A stretch of DNA of 64,000 bases from Plazaster borealis (lineage: Eukaryota; Echinodermata; Asteroidea; Forcipulatida; Labidiasteridae). A program made the position numbers and the translations under genes. Positions 44,677 through 57,235 of this stretch are shown here, piece after piece; position 1 is the first letter of the stretch; each line of letters starts with the position of its first letter. Under the pieces are notes generated by a model, which was not told where the DNA came from, did no database searches, and saw only the letters and a list, made by a program, of their open reading frames with translations. The stretch lies in assembly GCA_021014325.1 (NCBI GenBank), contig CM037461.1, forward strand, positions 11,189,501-11,253,500, in the 5' to 3' direction.

Positions 44677-45829
44677 ATTTATGCAATATTACCGAAAGGT
44701 TTTAAACGTGTTCACAACATTTATTTTGGTATTATTACATTGTAGTATTTCAGTTAAGGCAACAACGTTATATTATATAGTTATATTTGGACGTTGTATT
44801 TTGGTTTTATCAAAACGTCAATTTTTTAAAAATCACGGCTGTCTCGTTGTCTTGACGTAGTATTTTGGTATTATTAAAACGTAGCATTTAAGTTGTGGCA
44901 GTCATCACGTTGTCCACACATTGTTTTTTGGTAACATTTAAACGTAGCAATTATTATTATGTTGTGCCGAGCACGTTGTCTACACGTTATACTTCGGTTT
45001 TATCAAAACGTCATATTTAAATCGCGGCGGTCCAGCTTGTCTTGATGTTGTATTTTGGTATTACTAAAACATAGCACTTGCGTTGTGGCAGTCACGTTGG
45101 CTACACGTTGTATTTTGGTAACATTAAAACGTAATATTTAAGTTTCGGCTTTATGTTGTCTTGTTGTTGATTTTGGTATTGTCAAAACGTAATGTTTTAG
45201 TTTTATGTGATCATGTTGTCATCACATTGTATTTTGGTATTAAAAAAGAAAAAGTAGCCCACTATTTAAGTTGTGACAGCCATGTTGTCTCAACCTTCAA
45301 ACCATGGCTTTGTAGTTTTATCACAATGTAGTATCTTCGTTTTTACCATCACGTTGTGACATAATGTGTTTTAGTTTAATTACAACGTACAAATAAAAGT
45401 ATTTATGTTTTGACCATGACATTGTTTGAGGTTGTAATTTAGTTTGTATTGGCGATGTTCAGACCATTGTGTTGAATAGTTCAAGCAGCTCGTTTGGATG
45501 GTTTTGGAGAACATTTATTAGCTAAAAACTAATGGTAGGCCTAATGTTTGATATCGCCAAACAATGTTTGTCCTCAATTTAGTTGTCATAAATAAAATAG
45601 GCACTTGAGGAGCGGCATTGCTATCACATTGGCATTTATTTATCAATCTGAACAGTACTAATCATTAATTGTATTTAATTTAGCTTATTGTGTCAATATA
45701 TTTTGGTGCATAACTCAAGATTAAAATGGAATTGAGCATTGCAACTCATCAGAAAATTGAACCTTAATATCAAGACGGCACAAACCTGTCATGATGACGT
45801 CATCAGGTATTGAATTACAATAAATCAAA

Positions 45830-47480
45830 GTTTATTATATGTAAAAAAATCATAACTCATGAACCACATGTTGGATTTTTACAATCTACACGTTATCGGA
45901 TAGGTTGTTAAAAGTTCAACAAACGCTACAAAAAGTACGACCCAATTTGACCTTGACTTCCGGCTCAAACTGGAAGGACATTTAAAAAATTCAATTTCAA
46001 TTAATATCTAAAAAAACACGTATTTGTTTATCATAATTTTTGCATCAGGTTATAGATGATTGAGCCTTCTCAAACCTTTGCACAGATATGCCAACATTTT
46101 GATGTTTACATCTGGTCAAAACTGGACGTTAAAGCGCACGTTGACAACGCGTGATACGTGTACATATGTGCTGAATTAGACTTGGTTCCAAGTCCGTGAA
46201 CGTTTTTTTTGTCCATCGGTTCGCTAATACAGTTTTACTAAATTAGCGCCCTCTTGTGGATCAACATTGATGTGACTCACGTTGACAACGCACGACGGCA
46301 CGATATGTAGGCCCTACGAACACGCTGTAGTGAGTGACAGTGTGTATAGTCTTGCTTCCAAGACACTCCAGTTGAAAACTAATGTAGGAACTGTACAGCT
46401 ACATGTATGAATACATTTGGCGTGACTGTGCAATATACAAAGAAACAACAAGCGAAAAATTCAATATTTGAAAATGTCATAACTCCTGAACCACACATTG
46501 GATGTTTGCAATCCATACATCATCTGAAAGTTCCTAATAAACTTAACACGCGCTACACAAAGTGTGACCCTGTTTGACCTTTAATTCCGGTTCAAACCGA
46601 AAGTTGAAATTTAATATTTAAAAATATGATGATTGAGCCTTCTCAAACTTTTGCACAGATTATGAAAACATTTTGATTTTTACATCTGGTCATAACCTGA
46701 CGTTAAAGTGCAAGTTGACAACGCGTAATGCGTGTACACATGTGCTGAATTAGACTTGGTTCCAAGTCCGTGAACTTTTTTTTGTCCATCGGTTAGCTAA
46801 AACAGTTTTCCTAAAATAGCGCCCTCTTGCGGTTCAAACCGGAAGATGAAATTTAATATTTGAAAAAATCAGAACTCCTTAACCACACATTGGATTTTTA
46901 TCATCTATACGTCATCAGAAATGGCTCCAAAGACTTAACAAATGCAACACAAAGAGTGATAACATTTGACCTTGACTTCCGGTTCAAACCGGAAGTTGAA
47001 AGTTATTGTTTAAATAAATCGTAACTTCTGAACAACACATTGAATTTTTACAATCTATACATCATTGCGAAAGTATGTAACAACTTAAGAAACGATGCAC
47101 ACAATGTGACCCCATTTGACCTCATTTGACCTTGACGTTCGGTTAAAACAGGGTGTTGAAATTTAAAATTTCTAAAAATCATAACTTCTGAACTAAACAT
47201 TGGGTTTTTACGATCTATACATAATTTGAAAAGTATGTAAAAACTCAAGAAAAGATACAAACAGTTTGACCCCATTTGACATTGACTTCCGTTTAAAACC
47301 GGAAAATGAAATTTAATGTTTGTCAAAAACATATCTCCTGTACCATGCACACAATGAATTTTTACAATCATTACGTCATTAAACAGGTCTTTAAAATCTC
47401 AAAAAGCACTACACAAAATGTGACCCCATTTGACCTGACTGCCAATTCAAACCGGAAGTTGAAGTTTTATAATGGAAAAA
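45830..47480. repeat. degenerate array of about 200-bp units with TTCCGG palindromes
   Basis: Recurring blocks: 'cataactcctgaaccacaca', 'ttggatttttacaatctata', 'gtgaccccatttgacct' and 'cttccggttcaaaccggaag'. The last is an almost perfect inverted repeat. Stray copies lie at 47,930-48,180 and 49,300-49,570. No gene. Confidence 0.75.
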
Positions 47481-48639
47481 TCTAACTTCTGAACCAAACA
47501 TAGATTTTTGTCACCAATTCATTTAATTATAATTTGATGACATCACTCCTGAACACCTTGTTTTTGAAACCAACAAAAACTGAATCTCTAGTTTCTTCTT
47601 CATCTTCTTCTTCTTCTTCTTCCACGGAACTCTTCTCTACAAAATAACTCAAGATTGAAATTGAATTGAACATTGAAACTCATCTGACAATTCAACTTTA
47701 ACATGAGCACGGCACTTGAACAATTTTGTCATTATGACGTTATCAGGTATCGAGTTACAAGGTTTTTAAAGTTGAAAATTGACCATTTGCTATTTGCTGT
47801 ATAACTAAATTTGAAAAGTTAACGCAAAAATTGTATGACCTTTGCTTCCGGTCGTACCGGAAGGTCAAAGTTTGCCTTTGTTTGTTTTTCTTTAAAAAAT
47901 CAATTTCGGGGCATAACTCAAGATTAAAATTGAATTGAACATTGAAACTCATCAGATAATTGGACCTTAATATCAAGACGACACAAACTTGATGATGCAT
48001 GATGACGTCATCAGGTATGGAATTACAATGAATCAAAGTTAAATATATGTAAAAAGATAATAACTCATGAACCACATGTTGGAATTTTACAATCTATACA
48101 TCATCGGATAGGTCGTTAAGAGTTCAACAAACGCTACACAAAGCATTACCCCATTTGACCTTGACTTCCGGTTCAAACAGGACATAACTTTGGCAGTCAT
48201 GGGTGTATATTGTTTTTAATTCTTTCCATTTTAATAATATTTCTGAATATAAAATTACCTGTTTAGTTTCTGAATTTTATTTGTCAATATGATCCTCTGA
48301 TAGTTTAGACAATTACAAGAAGAAACCAGTACACCTAGTTCATAAATTTGGTAAATTTCGTAAAATAGTTTGTAGGATTTGTACAACTTCTAAGCCCAAT
48401 CTACTAATTTGCATATGTGATATTTACGTTGTCATGACGTTGTCATATTAATTTGTATTAGACATGCAGCATTCCGCACGCTGGTTAATGCGGCAAGTTG
48501 AGCGTACCTGAGCGGAAACGTAGGTCTTTAACTTGTTCTTCAAAACTGAACGAAACACATTAGTGGTAGGCCTACCCAAAAGTACTACAAACTTTGAGTG
48601 TCTGAATTGAAGGAGCAAATTTTTGTTTAAGAGGAAGTT

Positions 48640-48840
48640 TTTAGCGGGGGACAAAACGGCCTAAGTGAGGATAGAAAATCCTATCAAGGGAAAAGGTCTC
48701 TCTAGAAGATTCTATCTACGACTTGGAATGCCGCTGTACAGGAGGTGGTGGGGGGGGGCATTAGAATCGAATCTCTCCCATACCAGCGCACTGCTGCTTG
48801 ACACAATAAGCTCAATTAAATGCATCTAATTAGGTGTTCG
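48640..48840. repeat. direct duplicate (partner at 50,891-51,085)
   Basis: agaggaagtttttagcgggg through 'gcttgacacaataagctcaa' is repeated about 2.25 kb downstream with scattered changes. Confidence 0.85.
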
Positions 48841-48869
48841 GGCAATCCGCCCGGAACACCTCTTGTTTT

Positions 48870-48935
48870 TGTTCGTTTTTTTTTCTTTTTTTTTTTTCTT
48901 TTTTTTCTTAATACTTCTTCTTCTTCTTCTCTGCG
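48870..48935. repeat. poly-T / ttc microsatellite
   Basis: Long T-rich run followed by (ttc)n. Confidence 0.8.
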
Positions 48936-49889
48936 TCCCTTGTCCGCTAACAAAAGCACCCTTTCCAAGCTCATATGAACTTGAAACTTCGCATAAAGTT
49001 AGATACCTATTAAGAGATGAAACCGCTTTAGTTACGTCATGATGACGTCATCAGGTGTCAAATTACAAGCCATTTAAGGTAAAAAGTGACCATATGCAAA
49101 TGCCTGTATGTCTTCGAATATTACAGCTATGGTATTGATATTTGGGCATAATGATAGATCAAGACACGGGCAACATTTGAAAAGTTAAGGCCAAATTCAC
49201 ATGGCCTTTACTTCCGGTCGTAACGAAAGGTCAAAGTTTGCCTTGGTGTAATTCTTCAAAAAAACACTTTCCCGGAAAAAACATTAACTTCTGTTTATCA
49301 GATCAACTTCAAACTTACACCATGTAAAGAACTTGATAAAACCTCAATCAAGTAGTTGTGACGTCATGATGACGTCATCAAGTGTTGAGATACAGTAAAT
49401 CGAAGTTTAATCATTTAAAAATTCATAACTCAAGAAGTACATCAGCTATTATAACAATCTATACATCATCGGAGAGGTCTTGACAAATGTAGCAAATACA
49501 ACACAGAGTCTTATACCGTTTGACCTTGTCTTCTTGTTCAAACTGGAAGTTGAAAACTTCACAATTCAAACTTTAAGGAATACTCGTACTTTTTACATAC
49601 ACATTACTCACAATTTTCACATCATGTTGTAGATTTTTAAGCCTTCTCAAACTTTTCCACAAAGATGTTACTTTTTGACCTTCACTTATGGTTGAAATCG
49701 GGTATACATTGACCCGCTGTCAAACTGCGGGAATAAACTGCATTGAAAACACACACAATACACGATACACAATACAGTCTAGTCTCTTTTCAAGGTTCGC
49801 GCAACCTGATTTTGACATTACGCTTTGTTAGTCTCTAAAACAGCCGTCCGTGCAAACCTCGCTAACAATCAAATGTCAGATTTTTGAAA

Positions 49890-50545
49890 AATTCATAATT
49901 CAAGAACTACACAACCGATTTTCAAACTTTTTTCAGTTATAAAATCCTTGGGCATTGGAGATTAGCCTTGCGTAACCGTCACCCCATGTTGACCTTTACT
50001 TCCCGGTCAAACGGAAGTGAGACCATATCTCAAGAACTACACAACCGATTTCAAACTTTTTTTCAGTTATAGACTCCTTGGGCATTGGAGATTAGCCTTG
50101 GGTAACTATGACCCCATGTTGACCTTTACTTCCGGGTCATCCAGAAGAGGGACCATATCTCAAGAACTGCACAACCTATTTTTAACCTGTTTTCAGTTAT
50201 AGACTCCTTGGTCATTGGAGATTAGCCTTGGGTACCGTGACCCCATGTTGACCTTTACTTCCGGGTCAAACGGAAGTGACACCATATCTCAAGAACTACT
50301 CAACCGATTTTCAAACTGTTTTCAGGTATAGACTCCTTTGGCATTGGAGATTAGCCTTGGGTAACCATGACCCCATGTTGACCTTTACTTCCGGGTCAAC
50401 CGGAAGTGACACCATATCTCAAGAACTACACAACCGATTTTCAAACTTTTTTCAGTTATAGACTCCTTGGGCATTGGCGATTAGCCTTGGGTACTGTGAC
50501 CCCATGTTGACCTTTACTTCAGGGTCAAACGGAAGTGACACTTTC
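49890..50545. repeat. 129-130 bp satellite array, five units
   Basis: cccatgttgacctttacttc occurs at 49,983, 50,113, 50,242, 50,372 and 50,501. Each unit carries the inverted-repeat core acttccgggtcaaacggaagt and 'atctcaagaactacacaacc'. The short plus frames here are periodic artefacts. Confidence 0.9.
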
Positions 50546-50699
50546 AAAGTAACATTTTCTTTTAGTTCACAAGTCATGACATGTTTTTTGAGAAAAATAA
50601 ACAACTCTTCGCGTTACCACTTGTATTGAAAAACGGCTCGTTATTCCCCCACCCCCGGAACCGAACACCTTGAGTTTGTGGTAAGACAAACTCTAAATC

Positions 50700-51275
50700 T
50701 CTAGTTATTAGTACTATTCAGATTGATCATTAAATGCCAATGTGATAGCAATGCCGCTCCTTAAGTGCCTATTTTATTTATGACAACCGATATAAAAAAC
50801 TAAATTGACAACAAACATTGTTAGCTAATAAATGTCCTCCAAAACCATCCCAACGATCGAGCTGCTTGAACTATTCAACACAATGGTTTTAGAGGAAGTT
50901 TTTAGCGGGGACAAAACGGCCTAAGTGAGGATAGAAAATCCTATCAAGTGTAAATGTTTCTCTAGAAGATTCTATCTACATCTTGGAATGTCGCTGTACA
51001 GGTTCAGGGGGGGGGGGTTAGAATCGAATTTCTCCCACACCGGCGCATTGCTGCTTGACACAATAAGCTCAATTAAATGCAACTAATGATTAGTACTATT
51101 CAGATTGATCATTAAATGCCATTGTGATAGCAACGCCGCTCCTCAAGTGCCTATTTTATTTGTGACAACCAATATAAAAAACTAAATTGAAAACAAACAT
51201 TGTTTGCAATGTCAAACATTAGGCCTACCGATAGTTGTTAGCTAATAAATGTCTTCTAAAACCAAACAAGCTGCT
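50700..51275. repeat. inner right-arm duplications of the foldback
   Basis: 'ttagtactattcagattgat' at about 50,706 and 51,090 begins two copies of the sequence inverted at 45,480-45,670, with the 200-bp direct duplicate (50,891-51,085) between them. Confidence 0.75.
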
Positions 51276-51942
51276 TGAACTATTCAACACATGGTCTAAA
51301 CATCGCCAATACAAACTTAAATACAACGCCATACGATGCCATGGTCAAAACATAAATACTATGTACATTGAAATTAAACTAATGTCACAACGTGATGGTA
51401 AAAACTAAGATACTACGCTGTGATAAAACTACAAGGCCACAGCGTGATGGTTACAATATACGTTTAAAGGTTGAGACAACGTAGTTGTCACAACTTGAAT
51501 AGTAGGCTACTTTTTCCTTTGCAATACCAAAATACAACGTCAAGACAACGTGACCGCCGCGATTTAAATATACACGTTTTGATAAAACCAAAATACAATG
51601 TGCAGACAACGTGCTTGTCACAACATAATTACTACGTTTTATTGTTACCAAAATACAACGTGTAGACAACGTGCTTGTCACAACCTAATTACTACATTTT
51701 AATGTTACTAAAATACAACGTCAAGACAACGTGATCGCCGCGATTTAAATATGACGTTTTGATAAAACTAAAATACAACGTGCAGACAACGTTCTCGTCA
51801 CAACATATTTACTACATTTTATTAAGACCAAAATATAACTTATCGACAACGTTGTTGCCTTAACTTAAATACTACGTTGTAATAATACCAAAATACAACG
51901 TTGTGAACACGTTACATATAAAATCTTTCGGTAACATTGCAT

Positions 51943-51946
51943 AAAT
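51943..51946 (-). other. empty target site matching the nested transposon
   Basis: Complement reads ggtaATTTatgcaatg. The left arm reads ggtaATTT, then the transposon, then ATTTatgcaata. This is the pre-insertion sequence preserved in the other arm. Confidence 0.9.
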
Positions 51947-52089
51947 TACCAACATGCAACCAATGAACAACATTGGTTGAAGATCATGTTAAGATCTGAC
52001 GTTCTTGCAACGTAGTCAAAACGTTGTCATCCCACCAACCAAATTGCAACCTAATCACAACGTTGTGCAACGTTGTAACAACAATACCT

Positions 52090-53015
52090 ACAAATTATTT
52101 CACGAAATATTATTAAAATGGAAAAAAATTCAACCATGACTGCCAAAGTCAGGAAATCGGTCTATATATATAGTACATGCTGTACCATGTATAGAACACA
52201 GGTGCAGTGAAGTCAGGTAACAGCAACAGGGAGTAGGGACCTACCTTGGTAAGTTTGTATAAGTAATTCAGTAATCATGTTGACATATCAATTAACAATA
52301 TTCATGAAACTATTGTAAAATAAAATGATATATCAAACAATAACATAATGTTGTGACATTGTTAAGGGTACTGGAAAAAGATACGTTGTTGCAACATTCT
52401 TTTTAAATGATTATTTACAACATGGCAACGTTGTGCATCCGTTTTGTTTTGTTGCATCATTATGTTCTAGAGACGTACAGGGGAGTCGACAAAGATTCGT
52501 TGCTACAACGTTACTTAGATAACGTTATAACAACCAAATAAACACGCTCTGGGAATGTTGTTGCAACATTTATATAAGTTGTTATAAGGTCACTGGAAAC
52601 ATATCTTAAACGTACCAACAACGTGGTTGTTACATTGCGTCATTACGTTCGGAAGACATTTAAGGGAGTTGACAAAGTTTCGTAGTGACAACTTTATAAT
52701 AATAAAGTAACTTGCACTAAAGTCTGACTTCATTACAACGATGTGAGAATGTAATATTGGGTAAATATTGTGTAACCCTCAAGTCCTTTCATCAAGATGT
52801 CTATAGGCCTTTAGTCATGAGGGACATATGCAGTGGGTCCATGGTCCTAAGAACACAACATTGTCAAGTCCACATCGTGTGAAATGTACCTGTGCTCTGC
52901 ACAAGCATGGGTCCCTAGTCTTTTTCTTACCATGATAGAAACCAGCAACAAAAAAACACAAGGTTCTGAAAATTCACCATTATCGTCGGTGCAAGCTGTG
53001 TGAATGCAAAAGACC
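52090..53015. other. no gene seen
   Basis: Contains further 'caacgttg/ttgttgcaac' runs (52,380-52,740) resembling the foldback ends but with no clear unit. Confidence 0.5.
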
Positions 53016-53119
53016 AATAGTCAGGCAGCTTAGTGAATTAATGTGGACACTCCGGACAAAAGCATCAATTTTTTACCATGTGCTACTTATTACCTAAGCT
53101 TTGCATTTTTGATAGGAAC

Positions 53120-53640
53120 CACTTCCCCGGGACACATTATGGCGGCCATCTTGGATTTTTAAGACGGCCGCCATCTAATACCCATATTTACAAATATATC
53201 AGCTTATAAGTCACTTAAGATCATAATTATGGTGTCTAAACATACATTTGTAAGGTCAAGGAATACAATTGCACCACTTATAAAAGCTGCAGAATTTTCT
53301 TTCTTTTATAAAGCGGCCATCTTGGATTTTCAAGATGGCCACCATGTAAAACCCATATTTACAAATATCTCAGCTTATAAGTCACTTAAGATCATAATTA
53401 TGGTGTCTAAACATACATTTGTAAGGTCAAGGAATAGAACTGCACCACTTACAAAAGCTGCAGATATTTCTTTCTTTTATAAAGCGGCCATCTTGGTTTT
53501 TCAAAATGGCCGCCATGTAAAAACACACATTTAACAATATATCAGCTGCTAAGTCACTTAAGAACCAAATGTTGGTGTCCACACATACATTTTTATGGTC
53601 AAGGAATACAAATGTACCACTTAGAAAAGCAGATGTTTGT
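53120..53640. repeat. left subterminal array, three units
   Basis: Period 171-172 bp; each unit has GGCCATCTTGGATTTTCAAGATGGCC-type palindromes and 'ataattatggtgtctaaaca'. Confidence 0.85.
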
Positions 53641-53778
53641 TTCTGTGATAATTCCACAATATCAGGATGATTAGCAACGTTTATTTCTCGTATATCATCT
53701 GCTTGAAGTTTTCATTTTGTAAAGCATGCTAGCCTGACACGAATAACACATACCACTGCCACAAATATCACAGTCTTC

Positions 53779-55461
53779 TTACTTCTCACAGTTACAACTG
53801 CATAGTTCAGTGCAACTCCAATGTGCCTTTCTGCATGAGCACCTAGCACCACAACAACTTTGACCCTTGCAGCTACATTTTACTAGTTCACTGCATGCCT
53901 TTGACGCAACCGGTAACATGTTCCACACAGGAACCCATGACTTGCTGTCACCATCAAGAGTCCATCCCCAACCTTCAGGAGTAGGTGCGTGTTGTTCACT
54001 CTGCTCACTAGTGGACCATATTCCAGTCTGATAGGCAACTCGTTTGGCATGCTGCAACAAGGCATCCTGGGTTGGGGGCAGTGTATCCATTGTCTTACCC
54101 TTCTTGCAAAACAGCTCCTTTCTGGCTTCATTCACGTGTTCCAGGTCACTAGTCTTATCATACAATATAACAGTGAAATGTTCAAGCAGTTTGAAATGAT
54201 GAGCTTTGACCTTTAATTCTTTGAAAGGATTGAGTGCCATGTAAGTAAAGGCATGGGTCACATCTTGGTAGCAGTTCCATGCCTCCCATGCTGATTTCTT
54301 TCCTTTGCCGTGGAATGCAGACGTGGTACCACATCCCGTGAAACTATGGAAGGCAGGAAGGGCCAGGGATTGTTCACTACCTAGGATTTTGCAGATAGCA
54401 TTGATGTGATAATATGTAAAGTTTTTGCCTGTACCAAAGGCAACCCAAATGTTAACATTTTGGCAGATAGTGCTCAGGTGATGGAACTTGCCAATGAGGA
54501 TCACAACTACATCAGTGTCAACAGTGCGCACCAAACAATTTGTACAATTATTCTGAAGGGCATCTTGTAAGTGGATCAGCAGCCTGGTGTCCGCTTCTTC
54601 TTGATTGCAAGGTGCCATGGAACGGTCTGTTCCTCGGAGAATAGTGCTGGCACCAGATGTGATGATGACTTCCTAGTCGTCAGGGCACTCCATAATGGCA
54701 ATCTTTTGAGAAAGGAATGCAAAAAGTTCCTGTTTGTTGGTGGGATCACGCAAGAAGTTGGCCCAGTTTATTGGGAGTTTGTTCTTACTCGCAACCTTTC
54801 TCCGAATGCCCTTTCCTCGTTTTTCTCTAGTTGATTCTTTAATGCTGCTGCAGATATATGTATCCCATACTATGTCAACTCTCTTGGATTTTTCTAGTTG
54901 TTTTATGATGTGTGGAACAAAGACCTTATCAGCATACTCATCGAATGTCACAACATTGGTTGTGGGAAGCAAATGCACCACTGCAGCCCCGTCAAGCAAC
55001 TTTACGTCATTTGAATCAGGAGGATCATTCTTGGTTTCCTTGGCCAGAATGTTCAGAAGATCAGATTTCTTTCCAAAGCGCAACTTTCCACTATCAGATA
55101 TTGAGGGGGGAAAGGGATGGTTCTCATGGCTGAAAAATGTACTCATGTCACTCTCTCTGTGCTGCATCACGATGTATAGATGAGAAAACAGAGCAACATC
55201 ATTTTTAAGTAATGAGACTTTACCCTCTTGTTTTGTCTTGGCTTTAGGTCGTGGAGATCTGAAGAGAGGAAGATTATTCTTCTTAATTGGCTCATGAATG
55301 GAGCGTGTGCGATCAGTTATGACTTCCTTGTAGTACTTGGTATACTGATCTACTCCTATGCTATGCACTATTCGGATTGTGTTAACCACAGACTCATCCA
55401 AAACATTCCGGGTGTCTAGAGCCACTAACTCAATGCTGTCATCAAGGATTTCCCAGGTCAT
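53779..55461 (-). pseudogene. uncharacterised family gene, C-terminal two-thirds (possible PIN/FEN-like nuclease, Cys-rich tail)
   Basis: Two blocks in one frame are separated by a TAG at 54,673-54,675; the frame continues through it (EVIITSGAS...). The upstream block (MTWEILDDSIELVALDTRNV, NDVALFSHLYI...) is helical. The downstream block has NQEEADTRLLIHLQDA, then RTVDTDVVVILIGKF and FHSFTGCGTTSAF.GKGKK. The spaced acidic residues (EADTR, DTDVV) resemble PIN/FEN-type nucleases, but this is inference. The last 40 residues are Cys-rich (CSCKGQSCCGARCSC, ELCSCNCEK). I recall the family as uncharacterised in cnidarians and echinoderms, usually with GCDT where this copy has GCGT. A frameshift near 55,450 separates it from the 5' part. 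Confidence 0.6.
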
Positions 55462-55504
55462 TTATGACTAGACTGAGATTCGCAGCCTGCTCCTTGAAGA
55501 TTCT

Positions 55505-56830
55505 CTATGTTGAAAATCCCTCTTCATGATGATAACCGCACTCTGAGTCTGAAACGTTTCCAATGAAATCTTTTTCAAACTCCTTAAGCAACCTTACTTG
55601 CTCAGGTCCTGAGATCATCCATTTCCTGAAAGCAGATGGATTCTCAGTCAGACCCACTGCACCTCCAGAACCCTTCACTGCTTCATTATTTTGCTCATGA
55701 GCTTGGTCAATTGGAATTGTCGAGAATCTGTTGGTAGTTTTGTGGATTACCCAGTGACTGTTTTTCTCAAACTCATTAAGAATGGGTGCTGGTAGACTCT
55801 CGATGTCTCGTATGTGGATTGGAATCCACCGCGCATAGTTGTGGTGGTTGAGAGCAAAGAACCATGGCACTAAGGCTTTTAAGCTTTCAACATATAGGGT
55901 AAAATTTCTCTCACGGTGTGATCTGATGAAGATGAGACCTAGGAGTTCCATGTTGAGTACTGTATCCCAGTACTGAAATGTTGGGCTGTTCTTGACCATT
56001 TCCTGCGTCCAGGCCTCCTTGGCTTCCTCACTGTGTTCTCCTTTAGTATGCAGAAAAGCATCATCTTGGAGCTTTGCTAGAGCCAAAGCAGTCACCTGGT
56101 GAGCGTGCCTTGTTCTGGTAAGATGTGAAACCTTCAGAAAAGAGTCAGCAGTACCTGATGATGCAATGCCTGCTTCAGTCAGCACATTGGTCCATCCAGA
56201 TCCCTCCAAGAAGTCTCCACACGTTTTCCACATCGCCATCTCTATGTGTAGGCCACCAAACATCGATACGAACTTGTCTTCCCCATGAGTGTCGGGCCAT
56301 TTCCATTGTGTAAACTTCGCAAGAGCAAAGAGTGGTGCATCAAAGGCTATAACTGGTATTTGTCCAGGATTAAGAAATTCTGTTGCCCTACGCAGTACGT
56401 TCATCCCATGCTTGATCATAGCTGCCGTAGCTGCCTTCTCATAGAAAAGAGGCGAGAGCTGTGTGAGAGTGGTGTGCAAAACTGCTGCTTCTTGCGTGGA
56501 GGCATGGTTTGCCGACCAGGCAACAGTATCGCCTTTTTCAAGATCTTTCTGCATTTGTTTGGTTCCTTGCTTCAGCCACCTCTTCTCCTTCAGTTGGGCA
56601 GGTACCAGTTCTCCCTCTTTTGGTATCGATTCATTTGATACTGGTGGCACTGACACTTTTGCTGTACTTAAAGCCACAGCTGGTACAATTGTGAAGTTGT
56701 CTGGCAGCTGGTGATTTTTTGTTTCAGTCAAAGGCAGTCTAATTGCAGGTTGTTTTTCTCCCCCAAAAGATGAAGTAGGGAATTGAAACATGCTTATACC
56801 GGTGCCATGAAATGAACCCTTAGCAGTGGT
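55505..56830 (-). pseudogene. uncharacterised family gene, N-terminal part
   Basis: Long frame with PVIAFDAPLFALAKFTQWKW, FGGLHIEMAMWKTCGDFL, SGTADSFLKVSHLTRTRHAH, IPIHIRDIESLPAP, TIPIDQAHEQNNEAVKGSGG and GLTENPSAFRKWMISGPEQV. These are strongly conserved patterns that I recall from long uncharacterised invertebrate proteins. It ends at TAG 55,505, after which the same frame shows RIFKEQAANLSLVINDLGNP before a shift. So the gene originally continued into 53,779-55,461. The first 12 codons of the open frame (MGIKYKCTILKR, from 56,869) derive from the subterminal repeat, so I start after them. No intron is visible. Confidence 0.65.
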
Positions 56831-56869
56831 GCTCCTCTTTAAAATGGTACATTTGTATTTAATGCCCAT

Positions 56870-57235
56870 AAAAATGTATGTTTGTACACCACAAATGTGA
56901 TATTAAGTAAATATGCGTTTTTACATGGCACAGTCTTCAAAATCCAAGATGGCCGCCTTTTAAAAGAAATAAACAATTTCTGCTTTTCTGAGTGGTACAG
57001 TTGTATTCCTTGACCATGACAATGTATGTTTAGACACCATAATTATGATCCTACGTGACTCGGGAGCTAAGATATTTGTAAATATGGGTTTTTTCATGGC
57101 GGCCATCTTGGAGATCCAAAATGGCCGCCATAATGGGTCTTGGTGAAGTGGTTCCTATCAAAAATGCAAAGCTAAGGTAATAAGCAGCATGTGGAAAAAT
57201 TTTGGTGCTTTTCTCCGGAGTGTCCACATTCCTCC
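56870..57235. repeat. right subterminal array (inverted)
   Basis: Complement of the left units, two copies, running directly into the first codons of the gene. Confidence 0.8.

Larger units (their letters stand above)
39682..52083. mobile_element. giant foldback element (arms about 1 kb, hosts a nested transposon)
   Basis: The outer ends TGTTGTTAGAACGTTGCACA (39,682) and the inverted 52,083 end (TGTTGTTACAACGTTGCACA) are complementary. The arms run 39,682-39,822 plus 44,677-45,670 on the left and 51,088-52,083 on the right. They are built of degenerate units of about 60-65 bp around TTTTGGTATTATTAAAACG. Interior: satellite-like arrays at 45.8-50.6 kb. No transposase is found between the arms apart from the nested element. 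Without that 4.85-kb insertion the element is about 7.5 kb. I could not identify a target duplication. Confidence 0.75.

Noticed and set aside
50017..50461. Repeated 61-codon plus frames
   Set aside because: Products of the 129-130 bp satellite.
53229..53534. 101-codon plus frame
   Set aside because: Lies wholly in the 172-bp subterminal repeats and repeats itself.
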